A DNA stretch of 33,522 nt from Flavobacterium psychrophilum (GCA_945860385.1 CAMAQD010000029.1:1-33522), one strand, 5' to 3'; positions 16,393-24,506 are shown, numbered from the stretch's first letter. Made by a program: numbers and translations. The notes: generated by a model not told the origin, from the sequence alone.

Positions 16393-16434
16393 AAAACAGC
16401 GCCATTTTATTTAATAATAAAATGGCGCTGTTTT
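16393..16434. terminator. Bidirectional rho-independent terminator
   Basis: A perfect inverted repeat of 19 bp per arm (core CAGCGCCATTTTATT / AATAAAATGGCGCTG) with a 4-nt loop and A/T tails on both sides. It lies between the convergent transglutaminase (ends 16377) and EnvC-like (ends 16455) genes and can serve both. Confidence 0.93.
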
Positions 16435-16454
16435 ATATTGTATACATCTCGATT

Positions 16455-17762
16455 TTACATATTATTTATCCAACTAGCTGGATTATTATAAGTTGAATTT
16501 TGGGAAATTATAAATTTCAGTACCGTTCTTCCTGTTTCGCCATTGGTTCGTACTCTTCCTATACTTTGCTTAGTACTTACTTTATCTCCTCTACTTACAT
16601 TTACCGAACTCAAATTTTGATACACTGTAAAATAATCCCCGTGTTGTATCATTACGGCTTTGTTTACTGGAGACACAACTATAACACTTGTTACTACGCC
16701 CGCAAAAACGGCTCTAGCTGTTGCCCCTTGATCGGTTGTAATTTCGACACCGCTATTGTGGACTCTCAAGGAGGCAAATTGTGGGTGCTGCTGATCTCCA
16801 TAGGGCAATGAAACAAATCCTTTTTCTACTGGCCAAGGCAATTTTCCCCTATTAGATTTGAAATTATCGGCTAATATTTTTTCTTCTGGTGTTAATACAA
16901 TTTTTGAGGAAGATACTGCTGGCGCGGAGGATACAATAGCTTTCGCTCGAGTTTTTATTTCTTCTTTGGTATCACCAGCCTTTGCTTCGGCTTCAGCTTT
17001 TCTCATTGCTTTTTCCAGAGCTGCTTTTCTATTCGCTTCGGCAATGGCTTCCCGAATCAAACGATCAATTTGTCTGTCGATTGCTCTTGCCTCTTGTTGT
17101 TTTTTCTTGATGTCGGCAGCAATTTTATTCTTGTCTTTTTTAATAGATTTGACTAGTTTATCTTGCTCTTGTTTTGCTTTTAGCAATGATAAACGTTCTT
17201 TTTCGTTTTCCTGAATCAGTTTTTGTTTGGCTGATTTTTGAACGCCCAATTTTTCGTTATAATCTGTAAGCTGATCTGATTTTGATTTAATTTCAACACC
17301 TTGCATTTTTCTGTAGCCAGTGTACTGCTTCATATATTGGGCTCTTTTATAGGCTTGCAAAAAACTATTAGAGGATAAGATAAACATCGCCCGGCTTTGT
17401 TCAGAACGACTTTTGTACGACTTTACAATCATCTTTGCATAATCTTCTTTGAGAATAACAAGTTCCCGATTCAGTTGATTGATTTTGAGTTGATTGATAT
17501 AAATATCGTTGCTCAACAACTTGGCTTGCTTTTCGGTAGTATTGATAAGTTTTTCTTTAAGCTTTATTTTATTGGCTTGAATAATAACAACGCTTACCGC
17601 TGATTTTTCTTTTTTCTTTACCGATTGCAACAACTTTTCATTATCTCTAATTTCTTGTTGTATTTGGGCTTTTCGTTGTTCTAATTTTTCTTGCTGTGAT
17701 TCTTGACTCCACATCATTGAAGTCATGCAAATTAAAATCAGGCTTAGGAGAAATTTTGGCAT
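16455..17762 (-). CDS. EnvC-like murein hydrolase activator (coiled coil plus degenerate LytM/M23 domain)
   Basis: A 435-residue secreted protein: a signal peptide to about residue 19 (MWSQ end), a long charged coiled coil (about 20-265, heavy in E/K/Q/R), a linker, then a C-terminal LytM/M23 fold (about 305-435; WPVEKGFVSLPYGDQQHPQF). The zinc ligands of active peptidases look lost: the HxxxD position reads VHNSGVE, the HxH region reads HGDYFTVYQNL without the second His, and the late H.E strand reads LKFIIS. This matches EnvC, which activates amidases rather than cutting peptidoglycan. It is the last gene of the envelope cluster, 22 bp after the DUF4292 gene. I infer a role in daughter-cell separation or wall remodelling. 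Confidence 0.9.
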   Translation of the reverse strand: MPKFLLSLILICMTSMMWSQESQQEKLEQRKAQIQQEIRDNEKLLQSVKKKEKSAVSVVIIQANKIKLKEKLINTTEKQAKLLSNDIYINQLKINQLNRELVILKEDYAKMIVKSYKSRSEQSRAMFILSSNSFLQAYKRAQYMKQYTGYRKMQGVEIKSKSDQLTDYNEKLGVQKSAKQKLIQENEKERLSLLKAKQEQDKLVKSIKKDKNKIAADIKKKQQEARAIDRQIDRLIREAIAEANRKAALEKAMRKAEAEAKAGDTKEEIKTRAKAIVSSAPAVSSSKIVLTPEEKILADNFKSNRGKLPWPVEKGFVSLPYGDQQHPQFASLRVHNSGVEITTDQGATARAVFAGVVTSVIVVSPVNKAVMIQHGDYFTVYQNLSSVNVSRGDKVSTKQSIGRVRTNGETGRTVLKFIISQNSTYNNPASWINNM

Positions 17763-17784
17763 AGTAAAATAAGTTTGTGCAAAT

Positions 17785-18582
17785 TTACTTAATTATAATT
17801 CTTTTGTAGTCATTTGGGACACTATAAGGAAAAGAAAGTTCTTCATTAAAGCTTACCGTGTTGTATTCTAAATTTATTTCCGTTTTACCTTTCTTTTGAT
17901 AACTGTCGATATTTAGAGTTGAAGGCAAAGTCATTTCTTTGAATTCTTTTTTGTTGGAATACTCCACCTGAATCATTCTTTCCTCTTTGGTTTGTGTAAT
18001 TTCCTGTTTGTTTATTGTGAAATTATTTCCGTCAATGTAGAACGATTTCTTAGTGTTTCCATCAGAGTCTTCATCCAATCTATATATCTGATCGGCGAAA
18101 GTTTCTGTATATTTTCCTTCTTGCAAATTATCAATTGCCCTTCCCAACAACATATTTTGCACCTTGTTGAAATCTAAATCGGTTCCTAATAATTGACTCA
18201 ACGCACTGAAATCGCCTTCGTAATAAGTGCCTTTTATTTTTTCGTAATAACTCACGGACGATGGCGTAATCGAAGCTTTGGCCATTGTAATTCCCAAAAA
18301 CCGTATGCTTACCAATATTTGCTCGTCTTTTTTGAGTTTAATTTCAGCTGTAACATTCTGATTTTGTTTCTCAGTAGCGTATTGAATACTCGCTTTTATA
18401 TATAATGTCGAAAACTCATTTTTATTGTTGTAGTAGTTTTCGATAATTTTATTGACACTCTTTCGGTTTTCATTTTTAGATACATCGACCACTGCTGTTT
18501 TGGATTTACACGATACAAGTACTAATGAACTAATGAAACTAACCAAAAAAAGAAGTTTTACATTTTTTGAAAATTTATTCAT
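17785..18582 (-). CDS. DUF4292 family lipoprotein
   Basis: A 265-residue lipoprotein (lipobox VLVSC, Cys25) with features I recognise from the Bacteroidetes DUF4292 family: FSTLYIKASIQYATEKQ, then VTAEIKLKKDEQILVSIRFLGITMAKASITPSSVSYYEKIKGTYYEGDF, and SQLLGTDLDFNKVQNMLLG. The repeated beta-strand pattern resembles the LolA/LolB lipoprotein-carrier fold, so binding of a lipid or lipoprotein at the envelope is possible but unproven. It sits 8 bp after the TPR gene and 22 bp before the EnvC-like gene, an arrangement that from memory recurs in Flavobacteriaceae. The start is an ATG at a well-formed signal peptide. Confidence 0.85.
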   Translation of the reverse strand: MNKFSKNVKLLFLVSFISSLVLVSCKSKTAVVDVSKNENRKSVNKIIENYYNNKNEFSTLYIKASIQYATEKQNQNVTAEIKLKKDEQILVSIRFLGITMAKASITPSSVSYYEKIKGTYYEGDFSALSQLLGTDLDFNKVQNMLLGRAIDNLQEGKYTETFADQIYRLDEDSDGNTKKSFYIDGNNFTINKQEITQTKEERMIQVEYSNKKEFKEMTLPSTLNIDSYQKKGKTEINLEYNTVSFNEELSFPYSVPNDYKRIIIK

Positions 18583-18590
18583 TCTATATT

Positions 18591-19940
18591 TTATTTTTTG
18601 GCTTTTAATAATTGATTGGCTTTAGCAAAATACTGCTCTTTTTTCTTAAAATCTCCCAAACCATTGTAGGCCTCGCCCAATTGCAGGTTAAAATTAGCTT
18701 CCAAAAGTACATCATCCACTACATAATCCATTCCCATTTCTAACATTTCAGTAGCTTTTTTGAATTGCTTCAACTGATTGTTTGCTAAACCCGAAAAGTA
18801 ATAAAACTGAGGTTGTGTTGGATAAATTTCCACCAAAGTTGTCGCTTTTTTTAACAGAATTTCAAATTGTTTGGTTTCGACGTAAGACTGAAGCAAAAGT
18901 AAATTAGTTTCAATATCGTCTCCCGAATTATTTTTTAAAGCTTGTTCATAATAAAAAATAGCTTTGTCCCATTGTTTTTTGCCATAATAAAATTTCCCGA
19001 TTTCTTTGCCAACATTTACGGTTGTATCTTTATCAAAATAGGCAATCGCTTTTTCTAAATCTAACGAATACTGCGGATTTTTATTGACAAAAATCAAAAA
19101 TTCATTCAACACTCGGTGTTTTATTTTAGAATCTATTTGGGGACTTGACAAAACCACATTCATCGCATTGATTGCTTTTGGAGCTTCACTTTTGTCTAAA
19201 TAAAATTTAAATAATCCTACTTGTGCCCAATCCGAATCTGGTATTTCTATTTCTAATTTTTTGGTGATTTCGGCTGCTTTTTCATTTTCATTATTCTCCG
19301 AGTACATTTTAATTAACGCAACATAATTGGACTCATCTTTAGGATTCAGTTTAATTTGAGCTAATAAATTATTTATTTCCTTATTTTGAAATTTTCCTTG
19401 TGCCAAAATCTGTGTTTTGTACATTTCCCGTCTGTCCGATTTTCCAACTTTTTCATTTAGTTCATCAATTAGAACGAGTGCTTTGTCAAATTGTTGCGTG
19501 TACATATAAAGTGAAACCAAATCATCTTGATACTTTTGGTCAAATTCAATCAGTTTATTAACCGCGATAATTGCTTGGTTGTAATTCTTAGTCTGGTAAC
19601 TTACATCGTACATTCCTGCCCAAAACCATTTGTTTTTAGGTTCGATTTGTGCAGCTTTTTCATAGAAGGAATAACTTTGCTCATAGTTTTTTAGACCAAA
19701 ATAATTCTTTCCCATTTCCGAATACACTGCTGCATCATTGGGTTTTAATTTCAAACATTCTTCCAATGCTGTAATGGCTTTGTCGTAATTCTCGATTCCT
19801 TTTTGCTTCAAGGATTCATAAAAATAATCTTGAAATTTGTCTGTTTCAGGCACAATTGCTTCTGGTTCGTCTTGCGCCAATAGCGAAGTTGAATTGCAAA
19901 GCAAAACCAAGAATAAATAGAAGGAAACCGCTTTTTTCAT
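18591..19940 (-). CDS. Secreted tetratricopeptide-repeat protein
   Basis: A 449-residue protein with a signal peptide (FYLFLVLLCNSTSLLAQ) and many TPR-type helical pairs: KGIENYDKAITALEECLKLKPNDAAVYSEMGKNYFGLKNYEQSYSF is a clear pair near the N-terminus, and KFYYGKKQWDKAIFYYEQALKNNSGD and YYFSGLANNQLKQFKKATEMLEMGM occur towards the end. It is expected to act as a periplasmic protein-protein scaffold. Its position between the nucleotidyltransferase and the DUF4292/EnvC genes suggests an envelope-biogenesis partner. No enzymatic motif is seen. Its upstream spacer (19941-20112) contains a large inverted repeat. Confidence 0.88.
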   Translation of the reverse strand: MKKAVSFYLFLVLLCNSTSLLAQDEPEAIVPETDKFQDYFYESLKQKGIENYDKAITALEECLKLKPNDAAVYSEMGKNYFGLKNYEQSYSFYEKAAQIEPKNKWFWAGMYDVSYQTKNYNQAIIAVNKLIEFDQKYQDDLVSLYMYTQQFDKALVLIDELNEKVGKSDRREMYKTQILAQGKFQNKEINNLLAQIKLNPKDESNYVALIKMYSENNENEKAAEITKKLEIEIPDSDWAQVGLFKFYLDKSEAPKAINAMNVVLSSPQIDSKIKHRVLNEFLIFVNKNPQYSLDLEKAIAYFDKDTTVNVGKEIGKFYYGKKQWDKAIFYYEQALKNNSGDDIETNLLLLQSYVETKQFEILLKKATTLVEIYPTQPQFYYFSGLANNQLKQFKKATEMLEMGMDYVVDDVLLEANFNLQLGEAYNGLGDFKKKEQYFAKANQLLKAKK

Positions 19941-19993
19941 TTATTTTTTTCAAATATACCTACAATCAACGGATTAAAATCTGTTACTTTTTA

Positions 19994-20060
19994 TAAACCA
20001 TTAAGAAATTAAGAAAATTAAGTTTTTAGTCTTAATGAGGCTTAATTTCTTAATGGTTTA
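19994..20060. repeat. 67-bp palindromic element
   Basis: Two perfect 20-bp arms (19994-20013 and 20041-20060; core CCATTAAGAAATTAAG / CTTAATTTCTTAATGG) flank a 27-nt centre that contains a nested ATTAAG/CTTAAT pair. It fills most of the spacer between the nucleotidyltransferase and TPR genes. It has no T tract typical of a terminator on either side, and looks like a dispersed palindromic repeat. Confidence 0.8.
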
Positions 20061-20112
20061 AAAATAAATAGCTTTATTTTTTATGTTTTCAACTGGAATT
20101 AATACATCTCTA

Positions 20113-21123
20113 TTATTCCAACACCGAATAATCGCCAATACTAATGCTCGTAAATTTACCGTCAAAACTAGCGTGACTTCCTATCATCGCATTGTCTAAA
20201 TTGGCGTTTTTGATATGTGAATGGGTTTGCACCAAACTATTTTTTATCGAACTATCAACAACGTGACATCCATTTCCTAATGATACATTTGGTCCAACCG
20301 TTGCATTAATTAAAATCACATCTTTCCCTATATAACAAGGTGGAATAATTGTTGAATTCTCCAATTTTACATCATAATCTACCAAATGTTCTCCGTCGTT
20401 GTGCAAAAATCCTAACATTCTGGAATTCGTTTCCACGGTCACGTCCTTGTTTCCGCAATCCATCCACTCGGCGACTTCTCCCGGTACAAAAACCATACCT
20501 TTTGCCATCATTTGTTTGATTCCGTCATTAATTTGATATTCGCCACCGTTGATGATATTGTTATCCAAAACATATTGGAGTTCGTTTTTCAAAACGGCAA
20601 CATCTTTGAAATAATAAATTCCAATCACGGCAAGATCCGAAACAAATTCTTTTGGTTTTTCAACCAATTCAATGATTTGATGCGCTGCGTTTAAATTGAC
20701 CACACCAAAAGCTTCCGGTTGATCTACTTTTTTTACCCAAATCACGCTATCGGCATTTTGATCCAAATCGAAATCGGCACGAATCAAGGTATCGGCATAC
20801 GCGATAACGGCTGGACCACTCAAGGAATCTTTGGCACACATAATCGCATGACCTGTTCCCAGTGCTTCATTTTGATAATAAATTGTTCCTTTTGAACCCA
20901 ATTTTTCGGCAATGGCGATTAAGTCTTCTTCAACTTTTTTGCCAAAACTTTCGTGAATTATAAAAGCAATTTCTTCAATATCCTGATTTAAAACTCCTGC
21001 AATATCTTCTACTAATCGATGCACGATTGGTTTTCCAGCAATTGGAATTAAGGGTTTCGGAATGGTTAATGTGTGAGGTCTTAGTCTGGAACCACGTCCC
21101 GCCATTGGTACTATTATTTTCAT
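20113..21123 (-). CDS. Sugar-phosphate nucleotidyltransferase (RmlA/GlmU-like, with left-handed beta-helix)
   Basis: A 336-residue cytosolic enzyme making an NDP-sugar from a sugar 1-phosphate. The N-terminal nucleotidyltransferase domain starts MKIIVPMAGRGSRLRPHT with the IPKPLIPIAGKPIV lysine motif, then EALGTGHAIMCAKD, YADTLI (metal Asp), EKPKEF and NGGEYQINDGIKQM. The C-terminal part (about 260-336) has hexapeptide-like repeats (PPCYIGKDVILINATVGPNVSLGNGCHV) forming a beta-helix. An in-frame ATG 12 nt further upstream (21135) belongs to the dispersed repeat and would add only MTKK; I use 21123. With the flippase and dUTPase it forms an envelope cluster. Glucose or mannose 1-phosphate is a plausible substrate but unproven. 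Confidence 0.92.
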   Translation of the reverse strand: MKIIVPMAGRGSRLRPHTLTIPKPLIPIAGKPIVHRLVEDIAGVLNQDIEEIAFIIHESFGKKVEEDLIAIAEKLGSKGTIYYQNEALGTGHAIMCAKDSLSGPAVIAYADTLIRADFDLDQNADSVIWVKKVDQPEAFGVVNLNAAHQIIELVEKPKEFVSDLAVIGIYYFKDVAVLKNELQYVLDNNIINGGEYQINDGIKQMMAKGMVFVPGEVAEWMDCGNKDVTVETNSRMLGFLHNDGEHLVDYDVKLENSTIIPPCYIGKDVILINATVGPNVSLGNGCHVVDSSIKNSLVQTHSHIKNANLDNAMIGSHASFDGKFTSISIGDYSVLE

Positions 21124-21130
21124 TTTTTTA

Positions 21131-21171
21131 GTCATTGCGAGGAACGAAGCAATCTCATCCTCATATTAATT
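21131..21171 (-). repeat. Dispersed leader repeat, copy B (upstream of nucleotidyltransferase)
   Basis: Minus-strand copy of the element at 4491-4531, identical at 38 of 41 positions by eye including GAGGATGA, ATTGCTTC and TTCCTCGCAATGAC. It ends 7 nt before the ATG at 21123 and supplies the earlier in-frame ATG at 21135. Confidence 0.85.
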
Positions 21172-21186
21172 TATTATTTCTTTTAC

Positions 21187-21228
21187 CGCAAAGTTCACGA
21201 AGATTTTCGCAAAGTTCACGAAGATTTT
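21187..21228. repeat. Two tandem 21-bp repeats
   Basis: CGCAAAGTTCACGAAG followed by ATTTT occurs twice back to back without mismatch, 64 bp upstream of the nucleotidyltransferase start and next to leader repeat B. Confidence 0.9.
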
Positions 21229-21345
21229 TTTATTTGTTTTTATATTGTTTTGAATCTATGTTATAGAGAATTTATCACTTCTTATCATTTTGACAAAAGC
21301 CAAATATACAATAAGAATTACCTTCTGTTTTAAAATCTCATTCAC

Positions 21346-21975
21346 TTATAAATGAGGTGAATTGGCTATTTTTTCAACTTCAATTTTAAATTCTTCTATT
21401 TCACGCTGACTTTTTTCTCCTAGAACATTTGCCAAATTTTGAAATTCAATTTTACCATTTAAATAATAATTTATTAATTCACGCCTTATTTTTTGAAAAT
21501 CATCTGAATTGTACAATTCATAATAACAAGTTTTAAATTCCCCAGAATATAATTTTATTCTTAAATAATTTCCGACACCGTTTGAACGCGCACTATTAAA
21601 ATTTCCTCTTGAACCACCAACTAATTTATCATAATAGTCATCGTTTGAAATCTCAATATTTCTAATTTTTTCAGAGTAAAATATTTCATTATGAATTTGA
21701 ATTGAATCCATTTCAAAAGTTAAAAAACCATCTAATTCTCCTTGTAATGGTTCAGTTTTAGGAATGCCAACAAGTCTTAAAATGATTCCACAAGTAAAGG
21801 TTAGAAGCATTATTCCAAGAATAAAATTATTGAGAAAATTTTTTTCTATAACTGATCCTTTGTTCGCTATTAATAAAACAACCAAACAAGTAAATAAAAT
21901 AGGATAAATAATTTTATTGTTACTCCAATAAAATTTATTTGATTTAGTATATATCGTGAATCTCTGCATATGCAT
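21346..21975 (-). CDS. Hypothetical membrane protein (two TM helices, PH-like cytoplasmic part)
   Basis: I do not recognise a family. From the ATG at 21975 the protein has 209 residues: a short polar N-terminus, two hydrophobic helices (about 21-37, IIYPILFTCLVVLLIA, and 49-69, FILGIMLLTFTCGIILRLV), then a soluble beta-rich section (GFLTFEMDSIQIHNEIFYSEKI, YLRIKLYSGEFKTCYYELYN) and a helical C-terminus (EKSQREIEEFKIEVEKIA). Two TMs plus a beta domain resembles bacterial PH-domain membrane proteins such as YcxB, a weak structural guess. An upstream TTG (21987) would add four residues. It is very AT-rich (about 17-18% GC in two sampled 60-bp lines) and sits 23 bp after dut within an otherwise envelope-related cluster, so it looks like a later insertion. 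Confidence 0.7.
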   Translation of the reverse strand: MHMQRFTIYTKSNKFYWSNNKIIYPILFTCLVVLLIANKGSVIEKNFLNNFILGIMLLTFTCGIILRLVGIPKTEPLQGELDGFLTFEMDSIQIHNEIFYSEKIRNIEISNDDYYDKLVGGSRGNFNSARSNGVGNYLRIKLYSGEFKTCYYELYNSDDFQKIRRELINYYLNGKIEFQNLANVLGEKSQREIEEFKIEVEKIANSPHL

Positions 21976-21998
21976 TTTAGCATTCAACTAATTAAATC

Positions 21999-22433
21999 CT
22001 ACTTAACTCCCGTACTTCCAAAACCTCCTTCGCCTCTTGAAGTTTCGGATAATTCTTGAACTTCAATCCATTCGGCTCTTTCGTGTTGGGCGATGATGAG
22101 TTGGGCAATGCGTTCCCCGTTTTCGACAACGAAAACTTCATTGGATAAATTGACCAAAATCACGCCAATTTCTCCACGATAATCCGCATCGACAGTTCCA
22201 GGCGAATTGAGAACTGTTATTCCTTTTTTGGCAGCCAAGCCGCTTCTTGGTCTAACTTGTGCTTCATAACCTAGGGGTAATTCGATGAAAAGACCTGTTT
22301 TAACGATGGTTCTTTCTAGTGGTTTTAAGGTTATGGATTCGGTTAGATTGGCACGCAAATCCATTCCTGCTGAAGCTATTGTTTCATAATTAGGCAAGTC
22401 GTGTTGCGATTTGTTGATGATTTTGATTTTCAT
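21999..22433 (-). CDS. dut: dUTP diphosphatase
   Basis: A homotrimeric cytosolic enzyme hydrolysing dUTP to dUMP and pyrophosphate, keeping uracil out of DNA and supplying dTMP synthesis. From the ATG at 22433 it has 144 residues, normal length. All five motifs are present: AGMDLRA (22-28), [25 protein letters not shown] with the catalytic Asp, GERIAQLII, and the C-terminal [10 protein letters not shown] arm. The frame extends 11 codons further upstream, but those residues are not part of the family and the ATG at 22433 begins the first beta strand correctly. The spacer to the flippase (22434-22510) contains a GC-rich palindrome AGTCGCGACT. Confidence 0.97.
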   Translation of the reverse strand: MKIKIINKSQHDLPNYETIASAGMDLRANLTESITLKPLERTIVKTGLFIELPLGYEAQVRPRSGLAAKKGITVLNSPGTVDADYRGEIGVILVNLSNEVFVVENGERIAQLIIAQHERAEWIEVQELSETSRGEGGFGSTGVK

Positions 22434-22510
22434 TTTATTTATTTTAAAAATACTTAGGGACTTCAAGTCGCGACTCGTCTGTACTCATTGTCCTTATTTA
22501 TTGTGCTTAT

Positions 22511-23974
22511 TTATTTTTTCCGTTTTACGATAGCTAATATCGTTTCTTTCTCGTTGTGATAAACAAAATACATAAATGCGACTAGTAACGGAATTCCAAC
22601 GAAATAATTTTCTCTGAATCCGTAGAAAGAAATTACAGAAAATAAGATGGACAATCCTAAATAACCCCCTATTTTCTCCATATCGTACGGAATGGGGTAA
22701 TATTTATTTCCGAGAATGTATGAAATAATCATCATACTTCCGTAGGCCGCAATGGTGGCAATAGCCGAACCGTAATAACTGTATTTTGGAATTAAAAGAT
22801 AATTCAAAATCAAAGTTACTATTGCTCCTATTATCGAAATATAAGCGCCAATATGAGTTTTATCGGTAAGTTTGTACCAAACGGAAAGATTGTTGTAAAT
22901 ACCTAGGAAAAAATTAGCTAAAATAATTAAGGGCACGACTTTCATCGCTTGCCAATAGGATTCGTTGTCGAGCAAGAGCACCTTTAGGACATCGGCAAAA
23001 ACTATAACGCCCAATAAAATTAAAGAACCCAATATCACAAAATATTTGGTAATAACGGCATAGGTTTGTGGTGCTTTATCGCTACTCGAATGACTGAAAA
23101 AGAAGGGTTCGATTCCCAAACGGAAAGCAGTGGCAAACAAAACCATAAACAAACCAAGTTTGTAGCAAGCAGAATAAATTCCAACCTCGGATTTGGCAAT
23201 GTTTTCTGGAAGCAATCTCTCCAATAAAATTTTATCGAAATGTTCGTTGACAGCAAATGCGATTCCTGCGACAAGAATTGGTAAACCATATTTCATCATT
23301 TTTTTCCAAAGAACGGTGTCGAATTTTCGATTTAGGTTAAGATAATTTGGCGAAAGCACGACCAGTGTTAGTAAACTCGCCAACAAATTGGCAATGAAAA
23401 TATATCCAATTTCAGAATGCTCAACATATAAATTATCAACAAACGAATGAGGATTATCTGCTGCTAACCGAGGTAAATACATCAAAAAGAATACGTTGAG
23501 CCCCAAGTTTATGATTACGTTTCCTATCTTGATAGCAGCGTATTTCATAGGTCGCTGGTTGGCTCGCAGCTTTGAAAACGGAATAATGACCAGCGCATCT
23601 AGGGCTAAAATCCAAATAGCATAAGTAATATATTGTACCTCGACATTGGCATAAGCGGCTAAAGAATCTCTAAATATTAAAGCCCCGAAAAGAAAGAAAA
23701 TGGTGGACCAAAAAATAGTAATGGTGCTGGTGGCAATTACATTTTGCTTTTCTTTTTCGGAATTATAGAAGCGGAAAAAAGCCGTTTCCATTCCGTAAGA
23801 CAAGATCACGTTGAAGAACACCATCCAAGACATTAGAACAGAGACTTCGCCATAATCGGTTGTGGGCAATATTCCTGTGTATAATCGCACCAATAAAAAA
23901 CTCAACATTCTTGGCAAAACCGTTGCGAGTCCGTAAATGGCAGTTTGTTTGAAAAGATTTTTATATAATCCCAA
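22511..23974 (-). CDS. Polysaccharide/oligosaccharide flippase (Wzx-like, MOP superfamily)
   Basis: A 487-residue inner-membrane protein with 12-14 hydrophobic helices. The N-terminus LYKNLFKQTAIYGLATVLPRMLSFLLVRLYTGIL and YGEVSVLMSWMVFFNVILSYGMETAFFRFY are typical of polysaccharide biosynthesis proteins that flip lipid-linked sugar units across the membrane. Later segments include the paired-helix repeat IGAYISIIGAIVTLILNYLLIPKYSYYGSAIATIAAYG. The start is TTG (23974); no ATG is available at the N-terminus and a TATTTTTG box lies 26 nt upstream. It heads the minus-strand envelope cluster with dut, the nucleotidyltransferase and the EnvC-like gene. The substrate (O-antigen or other surface glycan) is not identifiable. 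Confidence 0.9.
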   Translation of the reverse strand: MGLYKNLFKQTAIYGLATVLPRMLSFLLVRLYTGILPTTDYGEVSVLMSWMVFFNVILSYGMETAFFRFYNSEKEKQNVIATSTITIFWSTIFFLFGALIFRDSLAAYANVEVQYITYAIWILALDALVIIPFSKLRANQRPMKYAAIKIGNVIINLGLNVFFLMYLPRLAADNPHSFVDNLYVEHSEIGYIFIANLLASLLTLVVLSPNYLNLNRKFDTVLWKKMMKYGLPILVAGIAFAVNEHFDKILLERLLPENIAKSEVGIYSACYKLGLFMVLFATAFRLGIEPFFFSHSSSDKAPQTYAVITKYFVILGSLILLGVIVFADVLKVLLLDNESYWQAMKVVPLIILANFFLGIYNNLSVWYKLTDKTHIGAYISIIGAIVTLILNYLLIPKYSYYGSAIATIAAYGSMMIISYILGNKYYPIPYDMEKIGGYLGLSILFSVISFYGFRENYFVGIPLLVAFMYFVYHNEKETILAIVKRKK

Positions 23975-23999
23975 GTGAGTTATTATTAATTTTATGACA

Positions 24000-24007
24000 C
24001 AAAAATA
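24000..24007 (-). promoter_or_regulatory. Putative -7 box of the flippase-led transcript
   Basis: The minus strand reads TATTTTTG (TAnnTTTG), 25 nt before the TTG start. No clear -33 TTTG was found. Confidence 0.4.
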
Positions 24008-24068
24008 ACCTTTTCTTTGGTTTAATACTGAATTTATTGATTCAATCCAAATAGTTTAATCCTCAGGG

Positions 24069-24506
24069 TTATGTCAATCCTTCTTCGTTTAAAGTTTTTA
24101 TGAAATGAAATCCTCTTGGTGCATAACCTTGATTGTAATAGAAACGATGCGCTGTAAAATTTTGGGTGTATGCATCGAGTACAATCATTGTGCATTCTAA
24201 ATCGGTTGCCCTTTGATTGACATAATCGGTTAGCGTTTTTCCAATGCCTTTAGAACGATGTTCTGGGTGAACAATGAAGTTGTCGATTTCCATATATTTT
24301 CCTGACCAAAGTTTGATTCCATACCATAAACCTGTGAGTCCAACACAGACTAGGTCTTCAAAAATCGCAACTTGGGTATAATTGTGAGGAATCATGGTTT
24401 CGAGATAACTTTTGTATTTTTCTTCTGAGATATTAGGATACAAATGACGGATGATGCTAATTTGTGCGAGCATTTCTTCGAGTGTAGTGAGTTCTATGGT
24501 TTTCAA
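24069..24506 (-). CDS. GNAT family N-acetyltransferase
   Basis: A 145-residue acetyl-CoA-dependent acetyltransferase, normal for a single GNAT domain. Motif A is clear: IDNFIVHPEHRSKGIGKTLTDYV, with the pyrophosphate-binding RxxGIGK. It is followed by TMIVLDAYTQNFTAHRFYYNQGYAPRGFHF, the usual motif B. The N-terminus has TTLEEMLAQISIIRHLYPNISEEKY. The start is TTG at 24506; the first ATG (24482) would cut eight residues of this region, so TTG seems better. It stands between the terminator of the upstream T9SS gene and the flippase. The acceptor substrate is unknown. Confidence 0.88.
   Translation of the reverse strand: MKTIELTTLEEMLAQISIIRHLYPNISEEKYKSYLETMIPHNYTQVAIFEDLVCVGLTGLWYGIKLWSGKYMEIDNFIVHPEHRSKGIGKTLTDYVNQRATDLECTMIVLDAYTQNFTAHRFYYNQGYAPRGFHFIKTLNEEGLT

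Noticed and set aside
16190..16405. Minus-strand frame opposite the polyglutamine repeat
   Set aside because: It is the antisense shadow of the transglutaminase gene and reads alanine/valine repeats produced by the CAG tract.
19994..20060. Large palindrome as a CRISPR repeat or a standard terminator
   Set aside because: Only one copy is present in the window with no spacers, and there is no T tract after the stem.
4491..21171. Leader repeats as ends of an insertion sequence
   Set aside because: No transposase, no target-site duplications that I can see, and all three copies are far apart with unrelated genes between them.
22445..22500. Palindrome AGTCGCGACT in the dut leader as a riboswitch or operator
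   Set aside because: A single short GC-rich palindrome without other conserved structure; noted in the dut entry only.
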